Assembly: GCA_035277145.1 (NCBI GenBank)
Contig: DATELA010000024.1
Coordinates: 1-64,000 of the forward strand
Direction of reading: 5' to 3'
Length of the DNA stretch: 64,000 nt
Source of the DNA: DASRAP01 sp035277145
GTDB lineage: Bacteria > Gemmatimonadota > Gemmatimonadetes > Gemmatimonadales > Gemmatimonadaceae
A program made the position numbers and the translations under genes. Numbering within the stretch: the stretch's first letter is position 1; each line of letters opens with the position of its first letter. Shown piece after piece: positions 52,561-60,796 of this stretch. The notes under the pieces were generated by a model. That model saw only the letters and a list, made by a program, of their open reading frames with translations, was not told the origin of the DNA and did not search any database.

Positions 52561-53347
52561 CGCGCACCACACGCTCGCAGCCCGGTTTTCGGCGCTTCGC
52601 GCGGAGCGCCGCCCCGCGCTCATTGCGTACGTAACCGCGGGACATCCGTCGCCCGCGGCGTCGGTCGATCTTATTTCGGCGGTCGCCGAAGCGGGCGCCG
52701 ATGTGCTTGAGATTGGCGTTCCGTTTTCGGATCCGATGGCGGACGGGCCGGTCATTCAGGCGAGTTCCCAGACGGCCCTCGACGCCGGCGTCACGCTCGA
52801 TCGCACGCTCGAGATTGCCGCGCGCGCGGCGCCCGGAATTCCACTGGTATTGTTCAGCTATCTCAATCCGCTGCTCGCGGCAGGACCAGGTGTGTTGCGA
52901 CGCGCAGCCGACGCCGGATTCAGTGGCGTGCTCGCCACGGATCTTCCCGTTGGCGCGGACCCCGAGCGCGAAGCGTGGCTCGGTAACGGCCCACTCGCGT
53001 TCGTGCGGCTCGTTGCACCAACAACGCCGGCGCAGCGCATGGCGGAGATTGCGCGTCACGGGCGCGGATTCGTGTACCTGATTTCACGAACCGGTGTGAC
53101 CGGTGCCCGCGACGACATTCCCGCGGATTTGCCCGACACGGTTTCGCGACTGCGGAGTGTGTGTTCGCTCCCAATTGCGGTCGGCTTCGGCATTTCGCGG
53201 TCGGATCAAGCGGCGGCGGTTGGCCGCTTGGCGGACGGCGTAGTCGTCGGGAGCGCGATTGTTCGCGCGGCGGATACGGGCGGCGTCGACGCCGCTGCGT
53301 CATTGACACGTTCACTTCGCACCGCGCTCGATTCGGTTTCCGCGTGA
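52529..53347 (+). CDS. trpA: Tryptophan synthase alpha chain
   Basis: TrpA releases indole from indole-3-glycerol phosphate. The 272-aa TIM barrel has catalytic E61 and D72 in LEIGVPFSDPMADGP, and RTGVTGAR plus VGFGISRSDQAAAVG later. The ATG at 52529 overlaps the HD-GYP gene by 32 bases. No better start lies downstream before the conserved part. It is separated from trpB by two signalling genes. Confidence 0.94.
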   Translation: MASGSATISSDAHHTLAARFSALRAERRPALIAYVTAGHPSPAASVDLISAVAEAGADVLEIGVPFSDPMADGPVIQASSQTALDAGVTLDRTLEIAARAAPGIPLVLFSYLNPLLAAGPGVLRRAADAGFSGVLATDLPVGADPEREAWLGNGPLAFVRLVAPTTPAQRMAEIARHGRGFVYLISRTGVTGARDDIPADLPDTVSRLRSVCSLPIAVGFGISRSDQAAAVGRLADGVVVGSAIVRAADTGGVDAAASLTRSLRTALDSVSA

Positions 53348-55425
53348 CCGCACTGCTGAACTGGTACGCGCGCATTGTCGCGATTGTCGGTTCGCTGTTG
53401 CTCGCCATTGCGCCAACGTTCTTTGGCGCGGATCGTGGATTCTGGTGGACCGCTGCCGTCTCGATGACGATCACCGCGCTGTTGCGGTGGAAGCAGATTC
53501 CGCTCACGAAGTATTCGGCGCTGAATCTCACCGGCATGGTCGCGGTGGGAGCGAGCCTGCTGGGTGGCGTCGCGCCAACGGCGTTGGGCGTCGCCCTGGG
53601 TGTGGTGATCGCCGACCGGTTCTTGCTGCGCAAAGGCCTGGAGAGCGCGTGGATCAACGGTGGACGCGAGGCGCTTGCGCTGTTTGCGTCGTACGGGTTC
53701 TTCGCGGTTGTCGCGCGAATGGTTGGGCCGGAACTCGTACACGAACTCGCGCCGGAAGCGATACCCGCGGTCGCGATCTTTCTCGTCGCGCAGTTCCTGC
53801 TGTCGCGCGCACTGCAGTACTTCACGCTGATTGTCCGCGGAAAGCTGCTGCGGGAAGAGCGCTCGCTGATTCTGCGCTTCGAGGTCATTGGCTTTGCGAT
53901 CAGCTCGCTCGCGGTGGGGATTTCGCTCGCGGCGGTTCGCAATTTGGCGGTGAGCGGGTGGGTGCTCATCGGGATCACGCTGCTCGTGCTTGGCGTGCTC
54001 GTGAAACGGTTGCTTGACGAGTCCATCGCGTCTGAAGAGCGGAACATCATCCTGGTGATGGAGCAGGTGATCGCGTCTGACGCTGGACTCGCGGACGCGA
54101 TCGCGAAGATCGTCGCGCTAGCCCACCGGCTTCTTGATTGGCGCACGTTTCGGCTGTACCGCATTAAGGGCGACAACCTGATGCTGATGTGGGATGACGA
54201 GCGCGGCGCGATCGACCCCGCCGAACCTGCAGCACCGCCGGGCGCACCGATCCGCGCGCTGGCGCTCGAACGCAATGAAGTAGTCCTCATTCCCGACACG
54301 CGTCGCGATGCGCGTGTCGTGCACGAGTGGCAAGGCGTTCGCGCGGCCATCGTGACGCCGTTGCGGTTCGGTGACCGGCCACTCGGTTTGGTGGAATTGC
54401 TGCACCAGAAGGCCGGCAGCTATGGCGACAAGGACGGCACGCTCGTGACGCGCGTCGCCGGGCAACTCGCGACGGCGATTCACATCCACGATTTGCGCAT
54501 GCCGTTGCTCGAAGCAGTGAAGCTCGTGTCGCGCGAACTGGAACGTCTCAACGAGTCAGCTCGAACATTGCGAAGTGGCGGCGAATCCGTTGCGCGCACG
54601 ACAGCGGATCTCACGCGTGCACTCGCCGAAGAAAGCGAACAAGCCGCACGCTCGCTCGACGCGACGGACGCACTCACCGCGGCAGCGGCAGAAGTCGTGG
54701 GCGACGGGAGCGCGGCCGCGAAGGCCGCGGTGACTGCATCGGATATTGCGACGGAACACCGGGCCACCATCGGCGGCGCGCTGGAACGTCTCGTGGCCGC
54801 GAAAGGATTCGTGAGCGAAAGCTCCGACGCTGTGGGTGCGCTCGCCGCTTCAGCGCGACGCGTCACCGACATTATCGACGCGATTCGCGATCTCGCGGAT
54901 CAGACAAATCTGCTCGCGCTCAATGCGGCAATCGAAGCGGCCCGCGCCGGCGAGCACGGACGCGGGTTCGCGGTCGTCGCTGAAGAAGTTCGACATCTCG
55001 CGGTGCAAAGCGCGCAATCTTCCGACGAAGCGGCGGAGATTGTGGGAACCGTGCAGGTCCAGATGCGGCGCGCAGCCGATCAAATGAGTCGCGGTCAGGC
55101 CCTGGTGCGGGACGTCGAATCGTTGTCGTCGACGGCGCTTGACGCGCTCGCACGCATTGTCGAAGCAACCGGTGCGGGCGCCGACTCAGCGCGACGCACG
55201 GCTACGACATCGCGACGGCAACGGGACGAAATCGCGCAGCTGCGCGATCGTGTCGCGCGCATTGCGGAGTTGTCGCGACAGAATCGCGACGGTACCGGCG
55301 CCGTCGCCACGAATGCCACCGACCAGGCCACGGCGTTGCGCGACATGGAAGGCGCGTTACAAGGACTTCGCGGCGTGGCCGCAACGCTGAGCGATTTGGC
55401 GCGAAGGCTGACGAGCGTACAGTGA
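53344..55425 (+). CDS. Membrane GAF-MCP signalling protein
   Basis: From the GTG at 53344 it has 693 aa. About seven hydrophobic helices fill residues 1-225. A GAF domain covers about 245-390, and a methyl-accepting signalling domain follows (about 400-690). The MCP hairpin tip is intact: DQTNLLALNAAIEAARAGEH begins near residue 519. No HAMP domain is seen between membrane and signalling parts. No che or flagellar genes lie in the window. It may feed a chemosensory pathway controlling something other than motility. It overlaps trpA by four bases. Confidence 0.85.
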   Translation: MTALLNWYARIVAIVGSLLLAIAPTFFGADRGFWWTAAVSMTITALLRWKQIPLTKYSALNLTGMVAVGASLLGGVAPTALGVALGVVIADRFLLRKGLESAWINGGREALALFASYGFFAVVARMVGPELVHELAPEAIPAVAIFLVAQFLLSRALQYFTLIVRGKLLREERSLILRFEVIGFAISSLAVGISLAAVRNLAVSGWVLIGITLLVLGVLVKRLLDESIASEERNIILVMEQVIASDAGLADAIAKIVALAHRLLDWRTFRLYRIKGDNLMLMWDDERGAIDPAEPAAPPGAPIRALALERNEVVLIPDTRRDARVVHEWQGVRAAIVTPLRFGDRPLGLVELLHQKAGSYGDKDGTLVTRVAGQLATAIHIHDLRMPLLEAVKLVSRELERLNESARTLRSGGESVARTTADLTRALAEESEQAARSLDATDALTAAAAEVVGDGSAAAKAAVTASDIATEHRATIGGALERLVAAKGFVSESSDAVGALAASARRVTDIIDAIRDLADQTNLLALNAAIEAARAGEHGRGFAVVAEEVRHLAVQSAQSSDEAAEIVGTVQVQMRRAADQMSRGQALVRDVESLSSTALDALARIVEATGAGADSARRTATTSRRQRDEIAQLRDRVARIAELSRQNRDGTGAVATNATDQATALRDMEGALQGLRGVAATLSDLARRLTSVQ

Positions 55426-55958
55426 CCGAGTTGCGGCTCCCGGCATGGGCGGTCGTCCGCGAAAAACGGCGCGCCCACATCGAGCGGGTCACGCAACTCA
55501 TCTCGGAGTGGGCGGCAGCGCGCAAACTCGACGCGGCAGGCGCGGCCGCATGGCGCGACGCCGCCGCGTGGCACGACGCACTGCGTGACGCGCCGTACGC
55601 AGAGCTTGGCGCTCCAACGCTGGACCCGAGTTTGCCGGATTGGGCGTGGCACGGTCCGGCCGCCGCGGACCGGCTCGTAGCGGAGGGGGAGAGCCGCGAC
55701 GATGTGCTCGAGGCGATTCGCTGGCACACCCTCGGTGAGGCGTCGTGGGCCGCGACCGGGCGCGCGCTTTTTTGCGCCGATTTCCTGGAGCCGGGGCGTT
55801 CGTTTCTCAAGCAGGAACGCGCCGAGCTCGCCGCTCGATTTTCGACGGACCCAGATGGCGTGTTACGCGATGTGGTCCGCATGCGTCTCGACAAAGCACT
55901 CCGCGAGGGTGAACCGATTCACCCGCGCACTGCAGCGCTTTGGGAGGTTGTTCGGTGA
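55422..55958 (+). CDS. HD-domain hydrolase, YqeK-like
   Basis: The 178-aa protein resembles the YqeK family, which hydrolyses diadenosine tetraphosphate. Metal ligands appear in order: RRAHIERVTQL (His), AAWHDALRD (HD pair), DWAWHGPAAADRL and IRWHTLGEAS, then ALFCADFLEPGRSF. The Asp-bearing last segment is a YqeK hallmark. It overlaps the LytR_C gene by four bases, as in actinobacteria where yqeK and a LytR_C gene are linked. The symbol is not certain. Confidence 0.7.
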   Translation: MTELRLPAWAVVREKRRAHIERVTQLISEWAAARKLDAAGAAAWRDAAAWHDALRDAPYAELGAPTLDPSLPDWAWHGPAAADRLVAEGESRDDVLEAIRWHTLGEASWAATGRALFCADFLEPGRSFLKQERAELAARFSTDPDGVLRDVVRMRLDKALREGEPIHPRTAALWEVVR

Positions 55959-56395
55959 AACGACGACGCGTGGCTGCAGCGACGACGCTGCTGCTGATGG
56001 GGACGGTGTTGTGGTGGGGGGCGGCGCGCGATTCCGACGCGGCGACTCCGCCCGCACGCGCGGACATCGACGCGGACACGATGCGGCTTGTCGCGGATTC
56101 GGTCGTGATTCGCGTCGAAGTGCTGAATGCGTCCGGCCAACGCGGTGCCGCGCGGCGCGCCATGCATTATTTGCGCGAGCGCGGATTCGACGTCGTCAGC
56201 GTTGGCAACGCGAGCGAACAACAGGATTCGTCCGTCGTCATCGACCGCTCAGGCAACTCGGCGTGGGCGTCGCTTGCCGCCCGCGCACTGGGTGGCGCGC
56301 GCGTTGAGGCGGGGACTGAGTCGCCGCGTTACCTCGACCTCACGCTCGTTTTAGGCGCTCGCTTTCGTCCGCCGCCGCAGATTCTCTACCCGTAG
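55955..56395 (+). CDS. LytR C-terminal domain protein
   Basis: The 146-aa protein has one membrane segment or signal anchor (about residues 8-25), then a LytR_C domain with IRVEVLNASGQRGAARRAMH and RERGFDVVSVGN. The domain is usually found behind LytR-CpsA-Psr transferases, and here it stands alone. It begins at GTG overlapping the YqeK-like gene. Its last 45 bases overlap the end of rlmN on the other strand. Its envelope function is unproven. Confidence 0.75.
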   Translation: MKRRRVAAATTLLLMGTVLWWGAARDSDAATPPARADIDADTMRLVADSVVIRVEVLNASGQRGAARRAMHYLRERGFDVVSVGNASEQQDSSVVIDRSGNSAWASLAARALGGARVEAGTESPRYLDLTLVLGARFRPPPQILYP

Positions 56396-57421
56396 CTGGC
56401 CACACGCCGCGGCAATGTCGATGCCGCGGCTTTTTCGTACCGCCGTCTCCACACCGCGCGACCGCAGCGATTTCGCGAACGCGGCGATCCGAGCTCCAGG
56501 CGTCGGCGTGAATCCCATCGACCCGCCGGGGTGCAGTGGGATCAAGTTGACGAAGGCGCCGCAGTCGCGCGCCAGGTTCGCCAGATCCGCCGCGTGTTCC
56601 CGCCGGTCGTTGACGCCGCCGAGCATCACATACTCGAACGTGACGCGGCGCTTGAACTCGCGAGCCGCTTTGATAACATCGGCGAGCGGGTACTTCACGT
56701 TGACCGGCATCAAGTCTCTGCGGAGTTCGTCGCTCGGCGCGTGAATGGAAATCGCCAGACGGAATTGCTCGGGGCGCTGCGCAAGCGACTCGATACCAGG
56801 TAGCACGCCGACGGTCGAGACGGTGATGTGTCGCGCGCCGATGCCAAATCCGGCAGCGTCGTTGAGAATGGTGAGCGCGGTCGATACCGCTTCCCAGTTC
56901 ATCATGGGCTCACCCATGCCCATGAACACGATGTTGGTCGCGCGGAGCGGGGGATTGAGCAGTGCGAGTTCGCGAACCTGGCCGGCGATCTCGAACGCCG
57001 TCAGTTGACGCGCGAATCCCATCGCGCCTGTTGCGCAGAATGCGCATTTGAGTGCGCAGCCGGCCTGCGACGACACACAAAACGTGAGCCGCTTCCCGTC
57101 GGGAATCGCGACCGTTTCGATCGCCTGACCATCGCTCAGCGCGAACAGGAACTTTCGCGTTCCATCAGTCGAGCTTTGCTCTGCGCGCAACTCCAGTCGC
57201 GGCAGGTCGAAGCGCTCGGCGAGTCGCGTGCGGAGCGCCTGCGGAAGCGTCGTCAGCTGGCTGAACGTCGCAACCGGCTCTGACCACAGGTGGCGGACGA
57301 TTTGCGCGACCCGATACCTGGGCAACCCTTCCGCCGCGGCGAACTCAGATAGCGCGGCGCGTGCTGCTTCTGGCGCTAGCTCCAGCAGATTCTGGCGCGC
57401 AGGCAACGTCAGATGCGGCAT
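56351..57421 (-). CDS. rlmN: 23S rRNA (adenine2503-C2)/tRNA methyltransferase RlmN
   Basis: RlmN is a radical-SAM enzyme that methylates A2503 of 23S rRNA and A37 of some tRNAs. The 356-aa protein holds the cluster motif C122-x3-C126-x2-C129 and the first catalytic cysteine C115. The second catalytic cysteine is in AAACGQL near the C-terminus. GTRKFLFAL and NIVFMGMGEPMMNW are typical. The final 12 residues extend past the usual end and overlap the LytR_C gene. A small reading frame lies 9 bases upstream. Confidence 0.93.
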   Translation of the reverse strand: MPHLTLPARQNLLELAPEAARAALSEFAAAEGLPRYRVAQIVRHLWSEPVATFSQLTTLPQALRTRLAERFDLPRLELRAEQSSTDGTRKFLFALSDGQAIETVAIPDGKRLTFCVSSQAGCALKCAFCATGAMGFARQLTAFEIAGQVRELALLNPPLRATNIVFMGMGEPMMNWEAVSTALTILNDAAGFGIGARHITVSTVGVLPGIESLAQRPEQFRLAISIHAPSDELRRDLMPVNVKYPLADVIKAAREFKRRVTFEYVMLGGVNDRREHAADLANLARDCGAFVNLIPLHPGGSMGFTPTPGARIAAFAKSLRSRGVETAVRKSRGIDIAAACGQLRVENLRRRTKASA

Positions 57422-57430
57422 GGAGTTAAC

Positions 57431-57583
57431 CTATTCCTCGTGAGAAAGTTCTACAAGCAGATTGCCGCGCTCATCGACTTCGTTAAAGTCGATGGCAGCG
57501 CGTATCTTACGCGCGGTACGCACGTCGCCTTTCAACTCCTCTAATTCGCCACTCAGCTTGAGCCTGGCTACGACCCTCCGCAC
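57431..57583 (-). CDS. Small conserved-looking 50-aa protein upstream of rlmN
   Basis: This minus-strand reading frame (GTG 57583 to TAG 57431) encodes MRRVVARLKLSG..., a 50-aa product rich in charged residues, with ELEELKGDVRTARKIRAAID in the centre and the acidic end LLVELSHEE. It ends 9 bases before the rlmN ATG, and its last codons (GAGGAA) provide the rlmN ribosome site. A weak AGGGA lies before its GTG. It overlaps the likely aspS start divergently by 26 bases. I do not recognise a family. The reading frame could be spurious. Confidence 0.45.
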   Translation of the reverse strand: MRRVVARLKLSGELEELKGDVRTARKIRAAIDFNEVDERGNLLVELSHEE

Positions 57584-59351
57584 CCATCCCTGCGGCGCGC
57601 TTCGGCGTGCCCACGTTGGTCAAAAAGTTCGACTGGGAGGGTGGGTTCATCGCACCCGAGACCTCGGTGGACTGCTCTTCATCGACCTTCGCGACCGCGA
57701 GGGATTGGTCCAGTTGTCGTTTGGCGAGGGATGGTCGAGCAAGGATGTCGTCGCGCGCGCGGGCGCCGCAGGCGTCGAGAGTGTCGCGCTCGTGGAGGGT
57801 GAAGTTGTGGAGCGCGCGGCAGGAACGCGCAACGCAGAGCTGGGCACCGGTGAGGTGGAGGTGCGGTGCACTTCGTTCACGGTCGTCGGTCCGGCGCAGA
57901 CGCCGGCGATTCCTGTCGCGCTCGGCAAGGGCGAGCAGCCGCCGGCAGAAGAGTTGCGGCTGCGACATCGCGTGCTCGATCTCCGTCGCGCGGAGTTGCA
58001 GCGCAACCTGATCCTGCGACACGAGCTGTTGCAGGCAACGCGGCGCTATTTCGCGGACAACGGCTTTCTCGAGCTGGAAACACCGATCCTCACGAAGCCA
58101 ACACCGGAAGGCGCGCGCGATTATCTCGTGCCGAGTCGCGTGAATCCGGGACAGTTCTACGCGCTGCCACAGTCTCCGCAGTTGTACAAGCAATTGTTCA
58201 TGGTCGCAGGCTTCGACCGCTATTTCCAAATCGCGCGATGCTTTCGCGACGAGGATTTGCGCGCCGATCGCCAACCGGAGTTCACACAGATCGACGTCGA
58301 AGCGTCGTTCATTACGCGCGACGACATTTTTCGCGTCGGCGAAGGTTTGTTGACTGCGCTCTGGGCCGTTGCTGGTGTGAAAGGAATAACAACGCCGTTT
58401 CCGCGGCTCAGTCACGCCGACTCACTCGAGCGCTACGGCACCGACAAACCTGACCTGCGGTTCGAGTTGGAGATTCGTGACGCGACGGAACTGTTCCGCA
58501 CGTCCGAACTCTCGTTCGTTCGGAGCGCAATCGAAGCTGGCGGACGCGTGCGCGGAATCATCGTACCGGGTGGCGGCGCTGCCACGCGCAAGCAACTCGA
58601 CGAACTCGAAGCCACGGCGAAGAGTGGCGGCGCGGGCGGTTTGCTCTCCTTTCGGCGTACAGGCGCGGGCATTGAAGGGAAAACGGCGAAGTACGTATCG
58701 CTCGACCTGGCAGAAAAGCTGGGAGTGCGCGACGGCGATCTGGCGTTGCTCGTTGCCGGACCGAACCGCGTCACAAACGCGGCGCTCGATCGCGTTCGTC
58801 AGGATGCTGCCCGCCGATTCAACCTGTTGCGTGAAGGCGAGCACCGCTTCTTGTGGGTGACGGACTTCCCGCTATTCGCTGTCGACGCCGATACGAGCGC
58901 GCTCGCCGCCGAGCATCACCCGTTTACGGCGCCGCACCCGGACGACCTCGGCTTGCTCGACACCGCACCCGCGCGCGCCCGATCGCAAGCGTACGACGCG
59001 GTGTACAACGGAGTCGAGCTATCGAGCGGGAGCATTCGTATCGGCGACCCACGGCTCCAGAGTCGCATCTTCGAACTCCTCGGAATCAACGAGGCGACGG
59101 CGGTTCGCCGCTTCGGCTTTCTCCTTGAGGGGCTGCGCGCGGGTGCACCTCCGCACGGCGGCGTGGCATTCGGTTTCGACCGAATTGCGATGCTGCTCGC
59201 CGGCGCGACGTCGTTGCGCGATGTGATCGCGTTTCCAAAGACGACCGCGGCGCGCGCGCTGTTCGAAGGCGCGCCGGCGATCGTGCCAACGGAAGATCTC
59301 GACGCGCTGCACGTGCGGAGCACGGCGCCACCATCGGCGGGCGCGGTTTAG
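57558..59351 (+). CDS. aspS: Aspartyl-tRNA synthetase
   Basis: AspRS charges tRNA-Asp, and this may be the non-discriminating type. The protein has the N-terminal OB-fold anticodon domain (GWVHRTRDLGGLLFIDLRD). Class II motif 2 (FRDEDLRADRQPEFTQIDVE) and motif 3 (GVAFGFDRIAMLLAG) are intact, with the bacterial GAD insertion between. The start is uncertain. TTG 57558 gives 597 aa. CTG 57564 or ATG 57492 are alternatives, but the sequence before TTHRTHPCG-like TTLRTHPCG does not look homologous. It ends one base before the phoH GTG. Confidence 0.93.
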   Translation: MSLATTLRTHPCGALRRAHVGQKVRLGGWVHRTRDLGGLLFIDLRDREGLVQLSFGEGWSSKDVVARAGAAGVESVALVEGEVVERAAGTRNAELGTGEVEVRCTSFTVVGPAQTPAIPVALGKGEQPPAEELRLRHRVLDLRRAELQRNLILRHELLQATRRYFADNGFLELETPILTKPTPEGARDYLVPSRVNPGQFYALPQSPQLYKQLFMVAGFDRYFQIARCFRDEDLRADRQPEFTQIDVEASFITRDDIFRVGEGLLTALWAVAGVKGITTPFPRLSHADSLERYGTDKPDLRFELEIRDATELFRTSELSFVRSAIEAGGRVRGIIVPGGGAATRKQLDELEATAKSGGAGGLLSFRRTGAGIEGKTAKYVSLDLAEKLGVRDGDLALLVAGPNRVTNAALDRVRQDAARRFNLLREGEHRFLWVTDFPLFAVDADTSALAAEHHPFTAPHPDDLGLLDTAPARARSQAYDAVYNGVELSSGSIRIGDPRLQSRIFELLGINEATAVRRFGFLLEGLRAGAPPHGGVAFGFDRIAMLLAGATSLRDVIAFPKTTAARALFEGAPAIVPTEDLDALHVRSTAPPSAGAV

Positions 59352-59352
59352 C

Positions 59353-60321
59353 GTGCCGACGGTCGGAACGAACGGCGATGTAACCGAACGCCTCGACGTA
59401 GAAGGCGCGGATCTCTTGTTGCTCGCCGGCGTCAACGACGCCAACCTCAACGAGCTTTCGCGGCAAACGGGCGTGCGGGTCGCGCTGCGCGGCGACGTTC
59501 TGTCTCTCATCGGCGCGCCTGACGCGGTCGAGCGCGCCACGGCCGTTGCGCGACGCATGATCGAAGCGGCGCGGCAGCGAATGTCGCTCGACGCAGACGA
59601 TGTGCTGAGAATTGCGCTCGATGGCGGTCGCGAAACAACCGCGCCGTCCGGCGAGGACGGTCGCATCGCGCTGCCCGGCGTGCGGCGCGTTATCCAACCG
59701 AAAACGCCGGGTCAGCGTGAATATCTCGACCGCATCGCGGACCACGACATCGTGATCGGCATCGGGCCCGCCGGAACGGGCAAGACGTACCTTGCGGTTG
59801 CGGCGGCGGTGGATGCGCTCGCTCGCAAACGCGTTCGCCGCATCATTCTCGCGCGTCCCGCCGTGGAGGCTGGTGAGAATCTCGGCTTCCTGCCGGGCGA
59901 CATGCAGGCCAAGGTCGATCCGTATCTGCGCCCACTGTACGACGCGCTCGAAGACATGATGCCGGTCGAGCGCATGCAGCGTGCGCTCGAAACGCGCACC
60001 ATCGAGATCGCGCCGCTGGCGTACATGCGCGGCCGCACGCTATCCGACGCGTTCGTGATTCTCGATGAGGCGCAGAACGCCACGCCCGCGCAAATGAAAA
60101 TGTTTCTGACGCGGTTGGGCGTGAATTCGCGGACCGTTATTACCGGGGACAAGACGCAAATCGATCTACCGCGACCGGACGAGTCGGGTTTGCTGCAAAT
60201 CGAACGTATTCTGCCGGGCATCGAGGGAATCGCGCTTCACTATTTCACGGACGCAGACGTGGTTCGCCATCGCCTCGTGCGGCAGATCATCAAGGCGTAC
60301 GCCGACGATGCGTCGTCGTGA
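59353..60321 (+). CDS. phoH: PhoH-like ATPase
   Basis: The 322-aa protein of the PhoH (YbeZ) type has an N-terminal KH-like region, then an ATPase domain with Walker A GPAGTGKTYL near residue 138 and Walker B AFVILDEAQNA. EAGENLGFLPGDMQAKVDPY is family-specific. It overlaps the ybeY start by 14 bases. The phoH-ybeY-corC order is widely conserved and linked to rRNA maturation. The start is GTG. Confidence 0.9.
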   Translation: MPTVGTNGDVTERLDVEGADLLLLAGVNDANLNELSRQTGVRVALRGDVLSLIGAPDAVERATAVARRMIEAARQRMSLDADDVLRIALDGGRETTAPSGEDGRIALPGVRRVIQPKTPGQREYLDRIADHDIVIGIGPAGTGKTYLAVAAAVDALARKRVRRIILARPAVEAGENLGFLPGDMQAKVDPYLRPLYDALEDMMPVERMQRALETRTIEIAPLAYMRGRTLSDAFVILDEAQNATPAQMKMFLTRLGVNSRTVITGDKTQIDLPRPDESGLLQIERILPGIEGIALHYFTDADVVRHRLVRQIIKAYADDASS

Positions 60322-60796
60322 GCGACGCCGTCCTGCGCCGAGCATCGGCGTTGCAGTGAATTGCGCCGGCGTGCGCGTCGGTGTGTCGCGCGCGCGTCTC
60401 GCGCGTCTCGCCGAGTCGGTCGTGCGCGCGGAAGGGATCCGCTTCGCTGAAGTGTCGGTGACCCTGGTGACGTCAGGCGCGATCGCGCGACTCAATCGCA
60501 AGCATCTTGGTCATCGTGGCGCGACGGACGTCATTGCGTTCGCCCTCCCCGTGCACGGTACACACCGGCGAGGTGCGGTGCTCGGCGACGTCTACGTGTG
60601 CCCTGCGGTTGCGCGCCGGAACGCGCGCGAGCACCGCGTATCGTTCCGCAACGAACTCGAACGGCTCATCGTTCACGGTACGCTGCACGCCCTCGGCTGG
60701 GATCATCCCGATGGAGATGCGCGCATCGCGTCGCCGATGTGGCGGCGTCAGGAAGCGCTGCTCCGCCGCTGGCAGCGGCGGGTGCGCGCAGCATGA
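60308..60796 (+). CDS. ybeY: rRNA maturation endoribonuclease YbeY
   Basis: YbeY takes part in 16S rRNA 3'-end maturation and ribosome quality control. The 162-aa protein has the zinc-binding H3xH5xH motif in HGTLHALGWDHPDGD near residue 122. It also has HRGATDVIAFALP. It starts inside phoH and overlaps the corC-like gene by four bases (ATGA). Confidence 0.9.
   Translation: MRRRERRRPAPSIGVAVNCAGVRVGVSRARLARLAESVVRAEGIRFAEVSVTLVTSGAIARLNRKHLGHRGATDVIAFALPVHGTHRRGAVLGDVYVCPAVARRNAREHRVSFRNELERLIVHGTLHALGWDHPDGDARIASPMWRRQEALLRRWQRRVRAA

Noticed and set aside
52920..54350. 476-codon minus-strand frame opposite trpA and the MCP gene
   Set aside because: It runs across two well-supported genes and is Ser/Arg/Ala-rich with no domain.
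43693..55425. A complete trp operon with attenuator
   Set aside because: No trpE or trpG and no leader peptide with Trp codons were seen.
57440..57544. 34-codon plus-strand frame opposite the small gene before rlmN
   Set aside because: It lacks a ribosome site, and the minus-strand frame is longer and better placed against rlmN.
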